Positions 25,538 through 33,182 of a DNA stretch of 52,299 nucleotides are shown piece by piece. The translations under genes were made by a program, and so were the position numbers. This DNA is from Methanohalophilus sp. (GTDB taxonomy: Archaea; Halobacteriota; Methanosarcinia; Methanosarcinales; Methanosarcinaceae). The stretch is taken from positions 1 to 52,299 of the forward strand of contig NZ_JASGLW010000012.1 of the NCBI RefSeq assembly GCF_030156785.1. Direction: 5' to 3'. Every line of letters starts with the position of its first letter. Positions within the stretch are counted from its first letter, which is position 1. A model generated the notes under the pieces. That model was not told the origin of the DNA, searched no databases, and saw only the letters and a list, made by a program, of their open reading frames with translations.

Positions 25538-25907
25538 GTCTGTATCTACCTTTTTATTAAACAAAATGATCTTCCTGGCTCATCAGAAAACTAAACATTC
25601 ATAAAAGACTGTTAAATTACTGGCTTAAGAAGTTCTCGCTTTGAAGACTTTTTTCATGCATTTTTCCCCCAATTTATCATGAAAAACAATAACAATCAGT
25701 GACTGTGTACTTGCTTAAATGGAAATATACAATGGACATAACAAATAGGATATTATTAAAAAAATTAGAACGTGGGCGCAATATACCATCTTTTGATCCA
25801 TTATAAAGCGTTTTTTAATATAATTTAAACAAACTTTTCATGCATTTTGCACTTTAAATTAAGCACAATTATTCCCCCTACCAAAATCTATAAGAAAATT
25901 AGTTCAC
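25538..25907. promoter_or_regulatory. Divergent promoter region with a 14-bp direct repeat
   Basis: TTTTCATGCATTTT occurs exactly twice, at 25651-25664 and 25835-25848, one copy toward each flanking gene. A TATA-like ATCTATAAG near 25885-25893 suits the plus-strand gene. A 24-codon ORF at 25732-25806 (MDITNRILLKKLERGRNIPS...) has no ribosome binding site, and I do not call it. Confidence 0.45.
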
Positions 25908-26897
25908 ATGCGTGAATTGATGGACGCCAAAACAAAAGCTAGACTTCTGGAAATTGGAAAAGTCCGGATAGACACCGCCCTTTTGAAAAATTTTACAGTT
26001 CCTACCGCAGGACCTGGAGCTGGAAATTTTGCCTTTTTCTTCCGATCCGGTAACCAACGGGTAAGGCTGGGAATTAGTGAGAACTCTCCGCTCATTGCAG
26101 CCGAAGAAAACGGGGAAATCATAATTTGTGAAAACGATCGGAAAATTGTGCGCGGGAGAATTGAAGAAGAACTTATTCACTGCCCTGATCAGGCTTATGT
26201 CAACCTCACGGAAAAATGCACTTTCGATTGTAAATTCTGTCCTGTTCCGAAGCTTTCGGGAAAAGTGAAATCCATTGAAGAAGTGCTCCATATGATTGAA
26301 AAAGCAAATTCTACTGGTAAAATGAAAGCTATCTCTATCACCTCAGGGGTGGACACAACTGCCGAAAAAGAAGTTGAAAGAGCGATAAGTGTTATCCGAG
26401 AAACAAAAAAATATGGAGTCCCCATAGGAGTCGGAATTTATCCTACAAAAGGATCTACAAGGAGGCTCAAGGAAGCAGGTGCTGATGAAATCAAATACAA
26501 CGTGGAAACTATGGACCGGGATCTTCATGAAAAATTATGCCCGGGACAGCCACTTGAAGAAATACTTGAAGCTCTCCGGGAATCAGTAGAAATATTCGGA
26601 AAGAATCATGTCTGCTCCAATTTCATTATCGGGCTGGGTGAATCCGACGAAAGCGTTGAAAAAGGAATCAAGGAATTAATCGAGATTGGAGTCATTCCTA
26701 TCCTCCGACCTGCAAGCATGCATCCTCTTCGAGAAGGAGAGATTTTTATCGAGCGCCCTTCAGCGGAACGATTACTTCGCTTGACAAAATTCCTTCAAAA
26801 GGAACTTGACAAGACAGACCTTGATGTCGGGGCTTTCAAGACAATGTGTCTTCCCTGCACAGGATGTGATCTCAGTCCATACTATGATCTGGAGTGA
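25908..26897 (+). CDS. Radical SAM protein of unknown function
   Basis: A 329-residue protein. The radical SAM cluster motif is CTFDCKFC at about residues 104-111, and ITSGVDTTAEKE and FIIGLGESDESVEKGI resemble the biotin synthase/HydE branch. A second cysteine set, CLPCTGCDLSPYYDL, lies at the very C-terminus. About 90 residues precede the radical SAM core and include FTVPTAGPGAGNFAFFFRSG. I do not recognise a characterised family and give no reaction. ATG 25908 may be leaderless given a TATA-like sequence about 20 nt upstream; ATG 25920 is the alternative start. Confidence 0.75.
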   Translation: MRELMDAKTKARLLEIGKVRIDTALLKNFTVPTAGPGAGNFAFFFRSGNQRVRLGISENSPLIAAEENGEIIICENDRKIVRGRIEEELIHCPDQAYVNLTEKCTFDCKFCPVPKLSGKVKSIEEVLHMIEKANSTGKMKAISITSGVDTTAEKEVERAISVIRETKKYGVPIGVGIYPTKGSTRRLKEAGADEIKYNVETMDRDLHEKLCPGQPLEEILEALRESVEIFGKNHVCSNFIIGLGESDESVEKGIKELIEIGVIPILRPASMHPLREGEIFIERPSAERLLRLTKFLQKELDKTDLDVGAFKTMCLPCTGCDLSPYYDLE

Positions 26898-27294
26898 AAA
26901 GCCATCGCATCGAAATTTTGAATCGAGATTATGGAAGAAGCGTACTAAATCATCCATAGATATGCATGAAACTTATTTTGAGTTTGCAAATCCGCTGTCA
27001 TCCCTTGAATTTATAAAAATAGTTGCCATGAACATGGTATTAAATCCATAATAGACTTCTGGCTGGAGCACTTTTACGTAATGTAGGAAGATGATGGCGA
27101 TGATACCCCTCTATGAAAATTTGTCATATAGCCCCAATATTGAAGAAATCATCCGATTTATGCAGATGGAAAGCATCAGACGTATTTTGGACCTTGATGG
27201 CAAAATTCACTGAGGTGCAATTAAAAAAACATATGAAAAATGGTCCTAAATATCAGGAAAAGTATTAATAAAGTATATACTATGGATAACCAAG
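26898..27294. other. Intergenic region with possible small ORFs
   Basis: Short frames exist (for example 26962-27051, reading MHETYFEFANPLSSLEF...) but lack initiation signals and may be remnants. AGTATATAC near 27271-27279 is a TATA-like sequence for the next gene. Otherwise I see nothing definite. Confidence 0.35.
27091..27213 (+). CDS. Possible 40-residue ORF
   Basis: ATG at 27091 follows AGGAAG directly, which is too close for a good ribosome binding site. The peptide MMAMIPLYENLSYSPNIEEI... is amphipathic but matches nothing I know. It could be a decayed gene. Confidence 0.2.
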   Translation: MMAMIPLYENLSYSPNIEEIIRFMQMESIRRILDLDGKIH

Positions 27295-27507
27295 ATGAAC
27301 AAAAAATTCAGCGAGATCAATGTTGGTTATGTAATTGCAGTAGGTGCCCTGATTAGCGCGATACTTTTTTACTTCCTCATGGAATATGCAGATAAAGGCG
27401 ATATTGTGATGGTTGTACTGTTGGGTATAGCTATAGGTATAATAGCCATAGTCCTTTCCAAGGTTGTGTCCTACCTGCATTATTATAAACAACTCAAAGA
27501 TTTGTAA
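27295..27507 (+). CDS. Small two-helix membrane protein
   Basis: A 70-residue protein with two transmembrane segments at about residues 11-30 (VGYVIAVGALISAILFYFLM) and 37-60 (IVMVVLLGIAIGIIAIVLSK). A lysine-containing tail follows. The ATG is about 16-24 nt after a TATA-like AGTATATAC, so the transcript is probably leaderless. It is convergent with the nuclease gene, and its TAA lies next to that gene's stop. No family is recognised. Confidence 0.6.
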   Translation: MNKKFSEINVGYVIAVGALISAILFYFLMEYADKGDIVMVVLLGIAIGIIAIVLSKVVSYLHYYKQLKDL

Positions 27508-27508
27508 T

Positions 27509-28495
27509 TCAGCACCCTTGAAGTGCGCCTTTTACTAAATCCATCCATTCACTTACATCCTTAACTTCCACTTTATGGCGGATTATTCCGTTTTCTGCTT
27601 CAAGGAGCACCATTTTTTCTCTGCGGAGAGCACCTGACTTTTCTTTCTCGCATCCTGCAACATTTTTCAGATTAATAGAAAGAGAATGTTCATTATTTTT
27701 CCCGAGGATTACAAACCTGCGTGAAGTCAGTATAACGAACTCTCTGCCGGATTTTTCCATTTTCAAGAGGTGCTCTCCCCGCAGGTATAATGGTCGGAGG
27801 CTTTCAAGAGTGGAATGAAAAGCTTCGTTTTTCAGGGCAACAAAATTTATAATTTCTATATTGTTTCCCCCAATAACCAGAAAAGTCTCATTTGATTCCT
27901 GATGTACTCCCACTATATCCTTCACTTTTACCCGCCTCAAAAGCTCCGATTTTCGGGATAATAAAGATCCTGTGAGTTTTTCAAAATAGAGATGTTCGGC
28001 CGTCAGCGTAATCATGATTTTTGAGCCCTCAAACATAACAAGTTGTCTTCCAATAACAGGCTCCCCATTGACGGCAAAGTCAGCTTTTGGTAGGGATGAT
28101 TTTGAAACACTACTTTCTTCAGGGCAGTAATGATCAAGCATTGTGATCAGTAGCGGACCTTCTATGAGCTTTACATTGTGTTTTGCAGCCTCTTCATGTG
28201 CTTGTTTTGTGAATCTGGAAGTCGTTACAATTATGACACCATCTGCCAACTCACGATATTTGAGACTGCAATACTCACGTACTTCTTTTACGCCCACATT
28301 ATTGCTGTATCGTTTTACCTGAACCAGCCACCTGTGGGACAAACCCACATGTTCAATAGAAACCTCTATATCCACACCTCCATCTTTTGAAGCAGGAGTC
28401 AGGCAGGTTTTGTAACCCATCAAATTGAACAGGTGAGCTACGAGATTTTCAAAATCCTCTGGTTCAAGCTGTCGTAAATAGTGCAGGTCCCACAT
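27509..28495 (-). CDS. Mrr-like nuclease with two PH-like C-terminal repeats
   Basis: A 328-residue protein. Residues 1-120 form an Mrr/PD-(D/E)XK restriction-endonuclease-like domain: LEPEDFENLVAHLFNLMGYK, DGGVDIEVS for the active-site Asp, and WLVQVKRYSNN for the QxK. VIIVTTSRFTKQAHEEA follows. Residues from about 155 to the end carry two similar beta-rich units, MITLTAEHLYFEKL... and VILTSRRFVILGKN..., each ending in an amphipathic helix, as in bacterial PH domains. Mrr proteins cut modified DNA; the PH-like tail suggests membrane or protein tethering, by inference. It starts 4 nt after the zinc-ribbon gene stop. Confidence 0.75.
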   Translation of the reverse strand: MWDLHYLRQLEPEDFENLVAHLFNLMGYKTCLTPASKDGGVDIEVSIEHVGLSHRWLVQVKRYSNNVGVKEVREYCSLKYRELADGVIIVTTSRFTKQAHEEAAKHNVKLIEGPLLITMLDHYCPEESSVSKSSLPKADFAVNGEPVIGRQLVMFEGSKIMITLTAEHLYFEKLTGSLLSRKSELLRRVKVKDIVGVHQESNETFLVIGGNNIEIINFVALKNEAFHSTLESLRPLYLRGEHLLKMEKSGREFVILTSRRFVILGKNNEHSLSINLKNVAGCEKEKSGALRREKMVLLEAENGIIRHKVEVKDVSEWMDLVKGALQGC

Positions 28496-28499
28496 AAAA

Positions 28500-28667
28500 T
28501 CATTCTTCAGCTGTGTAAGAAAGACCGCATTCCGGGCAGGAATACGTAACCAGCTTTACCCCTTTTTTCGTAATACTTGCTGATCTTTCCATCCATGTAC
28601 CACAGGTAACGCACTTTTGATCAAATAATGTGCGGTTTGGAACACTTGCGTCATCCCGATCTCCCAA
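28500..28667 (-). CDS. Small zinc-ribbon protein
   Basis: A 55-residue protein with CVTCGTW and CPECGLSY, a single four-cysteine zinc ribbon. GGAGG lies seven bases before the TTG at 28667, so I prefer that start to the TTG five codons upstream, which overlaps the site. It is cotranscribed with the Mrr-like nuclease. It could act as a small DNA- or RNA-binding partner, which is inference. Confidence 0.6.
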   Translation of the reverse strand: MGDRDDASVPNRTLFDQKCVTCGTWMERSASITKKGVKLVTYSCPECGLSYTAEE

Positions 28668-28821
28668 GACTTTTTCCTCCAATTAAGATTTCGTTATACC
28701 ATGATGGTTGTGTATGCATTACGGACAACCATGCGAACGTTTAAATGCTTTTATTTCGTATAAAATGGTAACTCTATATTAGCAGATATAACTTATGAAT
28801 TAATTGTGGATTGGTGTACAA

Positions 28822-29220
28822 ATGGATGAACTTGAAGAGATCAGGAAAAGGCGGATTGAAGAACTCAAAAAGAAAGTTGAACACACCAATTACCCTACAG
28901 AACCTGTAGAAATAACCGATGCGGATTTCGGGCATTTTGTAGAGAAATATCCGTTAACTGTTATCGACTGCTGGGCACCGTGGTGTGGTCCATGTCGTCG
29001 AATTGCCCCGGTTATTGAAGAACTTGCTAAATCCTTGCAGGGAAAAGTTGTTTTCGGGAAACTCAATACAGATACCAATCATCTGACATCCATGAAATAT
29101 CAGATCTCTGCAATCCCTACACTTCTTGTTTTCCAGAACGGAAACCTTGTTGATCGCATTGTTGGAGCCTTGCCAAAAGAACAAATCGTAGAAAGAATTA
29201 AAACCAAAATTCAAGGTTAA
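28822..29220 (+). CDS. Thioredoxin
   Basis: A 132-residue thioredoxin with the WCGPC active site near residues 53-57. IPTLLVFQNG contains the cis-proline. An N-terminal charged extension of about 35 residues (MDELEEIRKRRIEELKKKVE) is helical and unusual for a minimal thioredoxin. ATG 28822 is preferred over the upstream TTG. The gene ends 3 nt before the marker 14 gene, so the two are almost certainly cotranscribed. Confidence 0.88.
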   Translation: MDELEEIRKRRIEELKKKVEHTNYPTEPVEITDADFGHFVEKYPLTVIDCWAPWCGPCRRIAPVIEELAKSLQGKVVFGKLNTDTNHLTSMKYQISAIPTLLVFQNGNLVDRIVGALPKEQIVERIKTKIQG

Positions 29221-29223
29221 AAC

Positions 29224-30651
29224 ATGACACATAAACCCCGAATTGCACATACTCCATCTGTACGGCTGATTGATCTTAAATCCAAGCCATATTTTATAGT
29301 GGCATCAGTTGAAGTCGGGAATACTACCACAAAATGTATCCTTACTGCAACAAACCTTGAAGAAGGAAAAACTTACCATGTCACTAAGATGGTTAAAATG
29401 ACCCGTGATGTCCGAAAACCAAAGCCAAATGAGACCGTTTTCGGAAAAACACTTACAGAAGTTGAACTTACAAGAGAATCTGTTGCTGAGCTTGTACGGG
29501 ATACTTTGCTTGCAGCGGTTAAAAAAGCCAATCTGGACATTAAAACTGATATTCATTTTGTAGTACGTTCCACAGGAGTTGTGGCAGGTTTTGATAAACC
29601 GGAAGAAGTCGGAGAATTCATAAAGGCTCTTGCCGATGGCTGCCTGCTTGCAGGAGTACCACCTAAAAACATGACCCCCCCTATGTCTATAGACAATATA
29701 CAACAGAAATTCCAGAAATTCAGCAAACTTCATCATGTAATTTTTGACGGTGCAGTTGCAAGCGTATTGCCTCCAACTGGCTCAAGTGGTGTTGAAATTG
29801 TTGCAAATGAGATGGAAGGCGAACTTGCAACCGCAGGCATCAAGGAAGGTTCAAAATGGGTTGACGTAGATTTCCGCAACCCATGTGCTTCAATGGATTT
29901 TGGAACAACCCTTGATGGCAGGATTATCAATGAAGATCAACCTTATGCACGTACAATCGGCAATTTCTGCGGCTATGCGGGGGCCATCCCTGATGCCATC
30001 ATCCGGGGTACCGGCCTTGTAGATCTCGAATTGGGAACCGCACTTGATGTTTTTGACGAAAAGCCTGCCGGAAAGCTCACAATGCTCTTTAAGGGCAACA
30101 AGGTGAAGGAATATGCAAAGCGTATACAGGATTACATAATAATTGAGACTGTTCCTGAGAATGTTAAAAGATACGGCAGTGTTCCTGTAAACCCAAAATC
30201 TGCAAAGGACATCGGAGTCGTATTGATAGGCTGTGATGTGGGAAAAAATGGTTCCGATATGGACAAACTTTCAGAAATAGGCAAGGAGATTTACACTTCG
30301 GAAGGATTGAAAATCCTGTTTGCGGTTATCGATGAAGTGATGTCAGATGTCGTTTACAGACTGGTTAAAGTTGCAAACGATGAAGGACTCCTTTTCCCTG
30401 ACACAACCTTCGGAGTCACTGGAAGAGCAGGAATCACTGGAAATAAGCCCAAGTTGATTCTTGAAAAACTTGATCCACTTATCCCGGGCAACATCGATGA
30501 AAAAGTTGCATTTATTGATGATGGGCTTGCAAGAGGAGCAGCAGTAATGGCACGTTGTATGAATTCACTTGGAACAACATTTAACCCACTTGGAGGACAT
30601 ACCGGCGGCAAGTGCATACTGGCTCAGAGAATGAAGCTACAAAACAAGTAA
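29224..30651 (+). CDS. Methanogenesis marker protein 14
   Basis: A 475-residue protein matching methanogenesis marker 14, an uncharacterised family found with methyl-coenzyme M reductase. The N-terminal VASVEVGNTTTKCILTAT resembles the phosphate-binding loop of ASKHA ATPases, and further glycine-rich stretches (FGVTGRAGITGNKP, DDGLARGAAVMARCMNS) support that fold. ASKHA-type activases repair or charge metallocofactor enzymes. A role in maturation of methyl-coenzyme M reductase or another methanogenesis enzyme is therefore reasonable but inferred. It is paired with a thioredoxin. Confidence 0.8.
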   Translation: MTHKPRIAHTPSVRLIDLKSKPYFIVASVEVGNTTTKCILTATNLEEGKTYHVTKMVKMTRDVRKPKPNETVFGKTLTEVELTRESVAELVRDTLLAAVKKANLDIKTDIHFVVRSTGVVAGFDKPEEVGEFIKALADGCLLAGVPPKNMTPPMSIDNIQQKFQKFSKLHHVIFDGAVASVLPPTGSSGVEIVANEMEGELATAGIKEGSKWVDVDFRNPCASMDFGTTLDGRIINEDQPYARTIGNFCGYAGAIPDAIIRGTGLVDLELGTALDVFDEKPAGKLTMLFKGNKVKEYAKRIQDYIIIETVPENVKRYGSVPVNPKSAKDIGVVLIGCDVGKNGSDMDKLSEIGKEIYTSEGLKILFAVIDEVMSDVVYRLVKVANDEGLLFPDTTFGVTGRAGITGNKPKLILEKLDPLIPGNIDEKVAFIDDGLARGAAVMARCMNSLGTTFNPLGGHTGGKCILAQRMKLQNK

Positions 30652-30664
30652 TTTCAGCTTATTC

Positions 30665-31321
30665 CTATCTTTGAAGAGCTGCTTCCATTTCTTTTTTGTG
30701 GATTTCCGCAGACTTGTGGATACCGCCTTCCTGACCCCGTACAGCCCGACAGGGATATTGCTGAATGAGCAAACCTGCCCTTGCTGGGGCATCTTTAACA
30801 GGGGTCCCAATTATGTTGCTTGCCATGTACCAAGTACTTCCACAAGGGGCTCCCCTAGTTACCCTAACATCTGAAATTTTCCCGTCTGATACCGAGACTT
30901 CAAATTGTGGTATCCCGAATCTAGAGGTAAATGCAAGATTGTACGGGTTTCCCCCTATGGTACAACAGATTTCATCAACTTCTACATGGATTCCACACTC
31001 AGATGCAATTTGTTTCAATTCCAAAATAGGGGCCTTCTGTGCACCACCTGGAACTATCACGGATTTCACACCATGTTTTGCAGCCTCGCGTACTATTTCA
31101 GGAGTGAGATCAGGATGAAGCGAATATGTAATTAGAATATCAGTATTGAATACTTCAGGATTAATATGTAAGGAAGAAAAATATTCTTCTGATTTGTCTA
31201 TGAATTCCGGTAAGTTTGCAGGGATTTCTGCTACAACCACTTCCATAAAAGAATTCCGTCGGATAGTCTCAACGAGTCTTGTGCCGTATTTCCCCCTTAT
31301 TATAACGCCAATATTTGCCAT
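30665..31321 (-). CDS. DUF166 family protein
   Basis: A 218-residue protein of the archaeal DUF166 type. It starts MANIGVIIRGKYGTRLVETI. A central VIVPGGAQKAPILELKQIASECGI leads to conserved cysteines in VDEICCTIGG, GAPCGSTW and YPCRAVRG, which could bind a cluster or metal. The function is unknown. It ends in TAG, the only such stop among about fifty genes here, and that TAG is followed one codon later by TAA. It is convergent with the marker 14 gene. Confidence 0.7.
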   Translation of the reverse strand: MANIGVIIRGKYGTRLVETIRRNSFMEVVVAEIPANLPEFIDKSEEYFSSLHINPEVFNTDILITYSLHPDLTPEIVREAAKHGVKSVIVPGGAQKAPILELKQIASECGIHVEVDEICCTIGGNPYNLAFTSRFGIPQFEVSVSDGKISDVRVTRGAPCGSTWYMASNIIGTPVKDAPARAGLLIQQYPCRAVRGQEGGIHKSAEIHKKEMEAALQR

Positions 31322-31390
31322 AGGAATGGATTTGTACGTAACTGTTTAATATATTATTTCCTAAATGTAGAGAATAGAGGGATTTTATCC

Positions 31391-31519
31391 ATGGAAGAAG
31401 TTGATCAATCCAAAGTGTATTTCAGGTGTACAGTCTGTGATTTTGTGTTTCAGGATGATCCGAACTTTTTTCCCATAATCTGTCCCCAGTGTGGAAGTGA
31501 AGATACCGAACGTATCTGA
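31391..31519 (+). CDS. Rubredoxin-like zinc ribbon protein, 42 residues
   Basis: MEEVDQSKVYFRCTVCDFVF followed by CPQCGSED gives a complete CxxC...CxxC ribbon similar to rubredoxin or RNA polymerase-type ribbons. The length is typical of small archaeal zinc ribbons. It ends 11 nt before the thymidylate kinase ATG and is probably cotranscribed with it. The role is unknown. Confidence 0.65.
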   Translation: MEEVDQSKVYFRCTVCDFVFQDDPNFFPIICPQCGSEDTERI

Positions 31520-31530
31520 GGAAACTGTTG

Positions 31531-32130
31531 ATGAAGGGAAAACTCATTACGCTGGAAGGGATTGACGGAGCCGGAAAAACTACTGTATTGGATTTTCTCA
31601 GGAAACATCCTGTTTTCGGGGAAGCTGTTTTCACAAGGGAGCCCACAACTAACTGGATAGGGATGGCAGTGGAACGTGCAATTCACTCTGAGACCGATCC
31701 AATGGCGGAACTGTTTCTCTTTACAGCAGATCATGCCGATCACGTTGCGAGGGTAATTCGCCCTTCGATAATGGATGGGAAAAATGTAATCTCCGACAGG
31801 TACTACGATAGCAGGATAGCATACCAAACTGTCACGCTTCAGGGAATCCTGGATGATCCTGCGCAGTGGATTCTGAATTTGCATCAGGGATGGACAATCG
31901 AACCTGATCTTACACTGCTGCTTGATCTTGATCCTGCTGTAGCTGTTTCAAGATGCAATTCCCGTGAAGTCCAAACTAAATTTGAAAAAATTGATTTCCT
32001 CAATGAAGTACGAAAAAATTTTCTGGAACTGTCGGAAAAGCAACCCGAAAGGTTCTGTGTAATTGACGCCTCATGGGGCATTGAAGACGTCAAAAAACAA
32101 GTCACACAAGCCCTTACAAACCTCTTCTGA
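31531..32130 (+). CDS. tmk: Thymidylate kinase
   Basis: Phosphorylates dTMP to dTDP. The 199-residue protein has the P-loop GIDGAGKTT near residues 9-17, FTREPTTNW for dTMP binding, DRYYDSRIAYQ, and DLDPAVAVSRCNSR as the start of the lid region. ATG 31531 directly follows an in-frame TTG that I reject. It is somewhat diverged from the bacterial form but typical of Methanosarcinales. Confidence 0.87.
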   Translation: MKGKLITLEGIDGAGKTTVLDFLRKHPVFGEAVFTREPTTNWIGMAVERAIHSETDPMAELFLFTADHADHVARVIRPSIMDGKNVISDRYYDSRIAYQTVTLQGILDDPAQWILNLHQGWTIEPDLTLLLDLDPAVAVSRCNSREVQTKFEKIDFLNEVRKNFLELSEKQPERFCVIDASWGIEDVKKQVTQALTNLF

Positions 32131-32155
32131 TACCATTAAATCAATTTTGTGGGAG

Positions 32156-32180
32156 TTTTCCGGATTTTAAATCCAGAAAA
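32156..32180. terminator. Bidirectional stem-loop between tmk and the 77-residue gene
   Basis: TTTTC and GAAAA form the outer stem around an inner GGAT/ATCC stem, separated by one mismatch. It lies between two convergent genes, with T-rich flanks on both strands, and could end both transcripts. Confidence 0.5.
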
Positions 32181-32182
32181 TT

Positions 32183-32416
32183 TTAGAGATTGTTTTTATC
32201 TGCAAATTCGAGAAGTGCCTGCCCAAGCTCCCTAATATATTTGGGATTTAGGTTGAACCTGCCTCTTTTTTGTCCGGCACGCTCCTTGGCAATCTCAACA
32301 TACTCTTTTTCAAAACGTTCGCTTTTCTCAATGGAAATGGTAAGATACCAGCCACCTCCCATTTTGATTTCGGTAAATGCATTTTCAGGGTCGATTTCAA
32401 GATTTTTATCTGCCAT
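32183..32416 (-). CDS. Conserved small protein of unknown function, 77 residues
   Basis: It reads MADKNLEIDPENAFTEIKMG then GGWYLTISIEKSERF and a helical tail, RELGQALLEFADKNNL. It is a compact alpha/beta protein without cysteines. The ATG at 32416 is preceded by GGAAGG and overlaps the end of the HisA-like gene by 11 bp, indicating translational coupling. I do not recognise the family. Confidence 0.6.
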   Translation of the reverse strand: MADKNLEIDPENAFTEIKMGGGWYLTISIEKSERFEKEYVEIAKERAGQKRGRFNLNPKYIRELGQALLEFADKNNL

Positions 32417-33134
32417 TAAAAATACCTTCCTGTATTGTCTTTAATGAAATATTCCCATTGTGGACCGCGGTTGCAACCAGTGCACCGGAGAGTCCGATGT
32501 CATTAAGTGTCTTTATGTCATCCATATCTTTTACTCCCCCACCCAGCAATAAGTCGTTGTCTGAAAGGCAGACCATTTTTCTAAGCAAATATTTGTCTAC
32601 TCCTCTGGAGGTTCCGACGCCATCCATGTCAAGATAGATTACATCCTTCAAATCAAACGTATTGAGAAGCTCTAGCACTTTTAGGGGGTCTTCAGGCACA
32701 TCTCCGGAGGAAGAAAGAACTTTTCCACCTTTCCTGTCAATGCTTACAATAGTCTTCTTCGGGTATGCTTCAGAAATGCGGGCAATTGTATCCATGGAAC
32801 ACGTTTCTGTTCCCAGTATAAGGTTTCCTGCAAAATCCTCCCACTTGTGGATGTCTTCAAACTTCCGGATACCTATATCAAGCATCGTGGGAACAATTGA
32901 AGCTATTTCATCAATTGCTTCCCTGTTTGCTTCAGGTTGCTCTTCTCCCTGAAGGACATTCAGATCAGCAATGTAGATTTCCTGTGGCTTCAGTGTTCGG
33001 ACCACATCCACCACCCCGGAAGTCTTACATACCTTGCTACTGATGTGTACCGGCATATAATTTCGACGAACTCCTCCCCTAGCATGGACAACGGTACCAT
33101 TATATATGTCTAATACAAAGACAATTCGAAACAT
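32406..33134 (-). CDS. HisA-like TIM-barrel protein
   Basis: A 242-residue protein related to HisA/HisF phosphoribosyl isomerases. It shows VFVLDIYNGTVVHARGG at the start, IYIADLNVLQGEEQPE, a second Asp in VIYLDMDGVGTSRG, and the phosphate-binding LLLGGGVKDMDD. HisA catalytic aspartates are recognisable, yet this paralogue differs from true HisA and lies divergently beside mfnB. A role in a C1-carrier cofactor pathway is possible, but a function cannot be assigned. I take ATG 33134; a TTG two codons earlier is the alternative. Confidence 0.72.
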   Translation of the reverse strand: MFRIVFVLDIYNGTVVHARGGVRRNYMPVHISSKVCKTSGVVDVVRTLKPQEIYIADLNVLQGEEQPEANREAIDEIASIVPTMLDIGIRKFEDIHKWEDFAGNLILGTETCSMDTIARISEAYPKKTIVSIDRKGGKVLSSSGDVPEDPLKVLELLNTFDLKDVIYLDMDGVGTSRGVDKYLLRKMVCLSDNDLLLGGGVKDMDDIKTLNDIGLSGALVATAVHNGNISLKTIQEGIFNGR

Positions 33135-33182
33135 ATTCAAACGGACTACTTAATCTCATCATATAAAAAGAGGCAAGTATAT

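Noticed and set aside
25732-25806. 24-codon ORF between the divergent FrhB-like and radical SAM genes
   Set aside because: It has no ribosome binding site and is very short; the peptide looks plausible but has no support.
26806-27051. 81-codon plus-strand ORF overlapping the end of the radical SAM gene
   Set aside because: Most of it is a shadow of the radical SAM gene; the non-overlapping tail has no start signal and no recognisable family.
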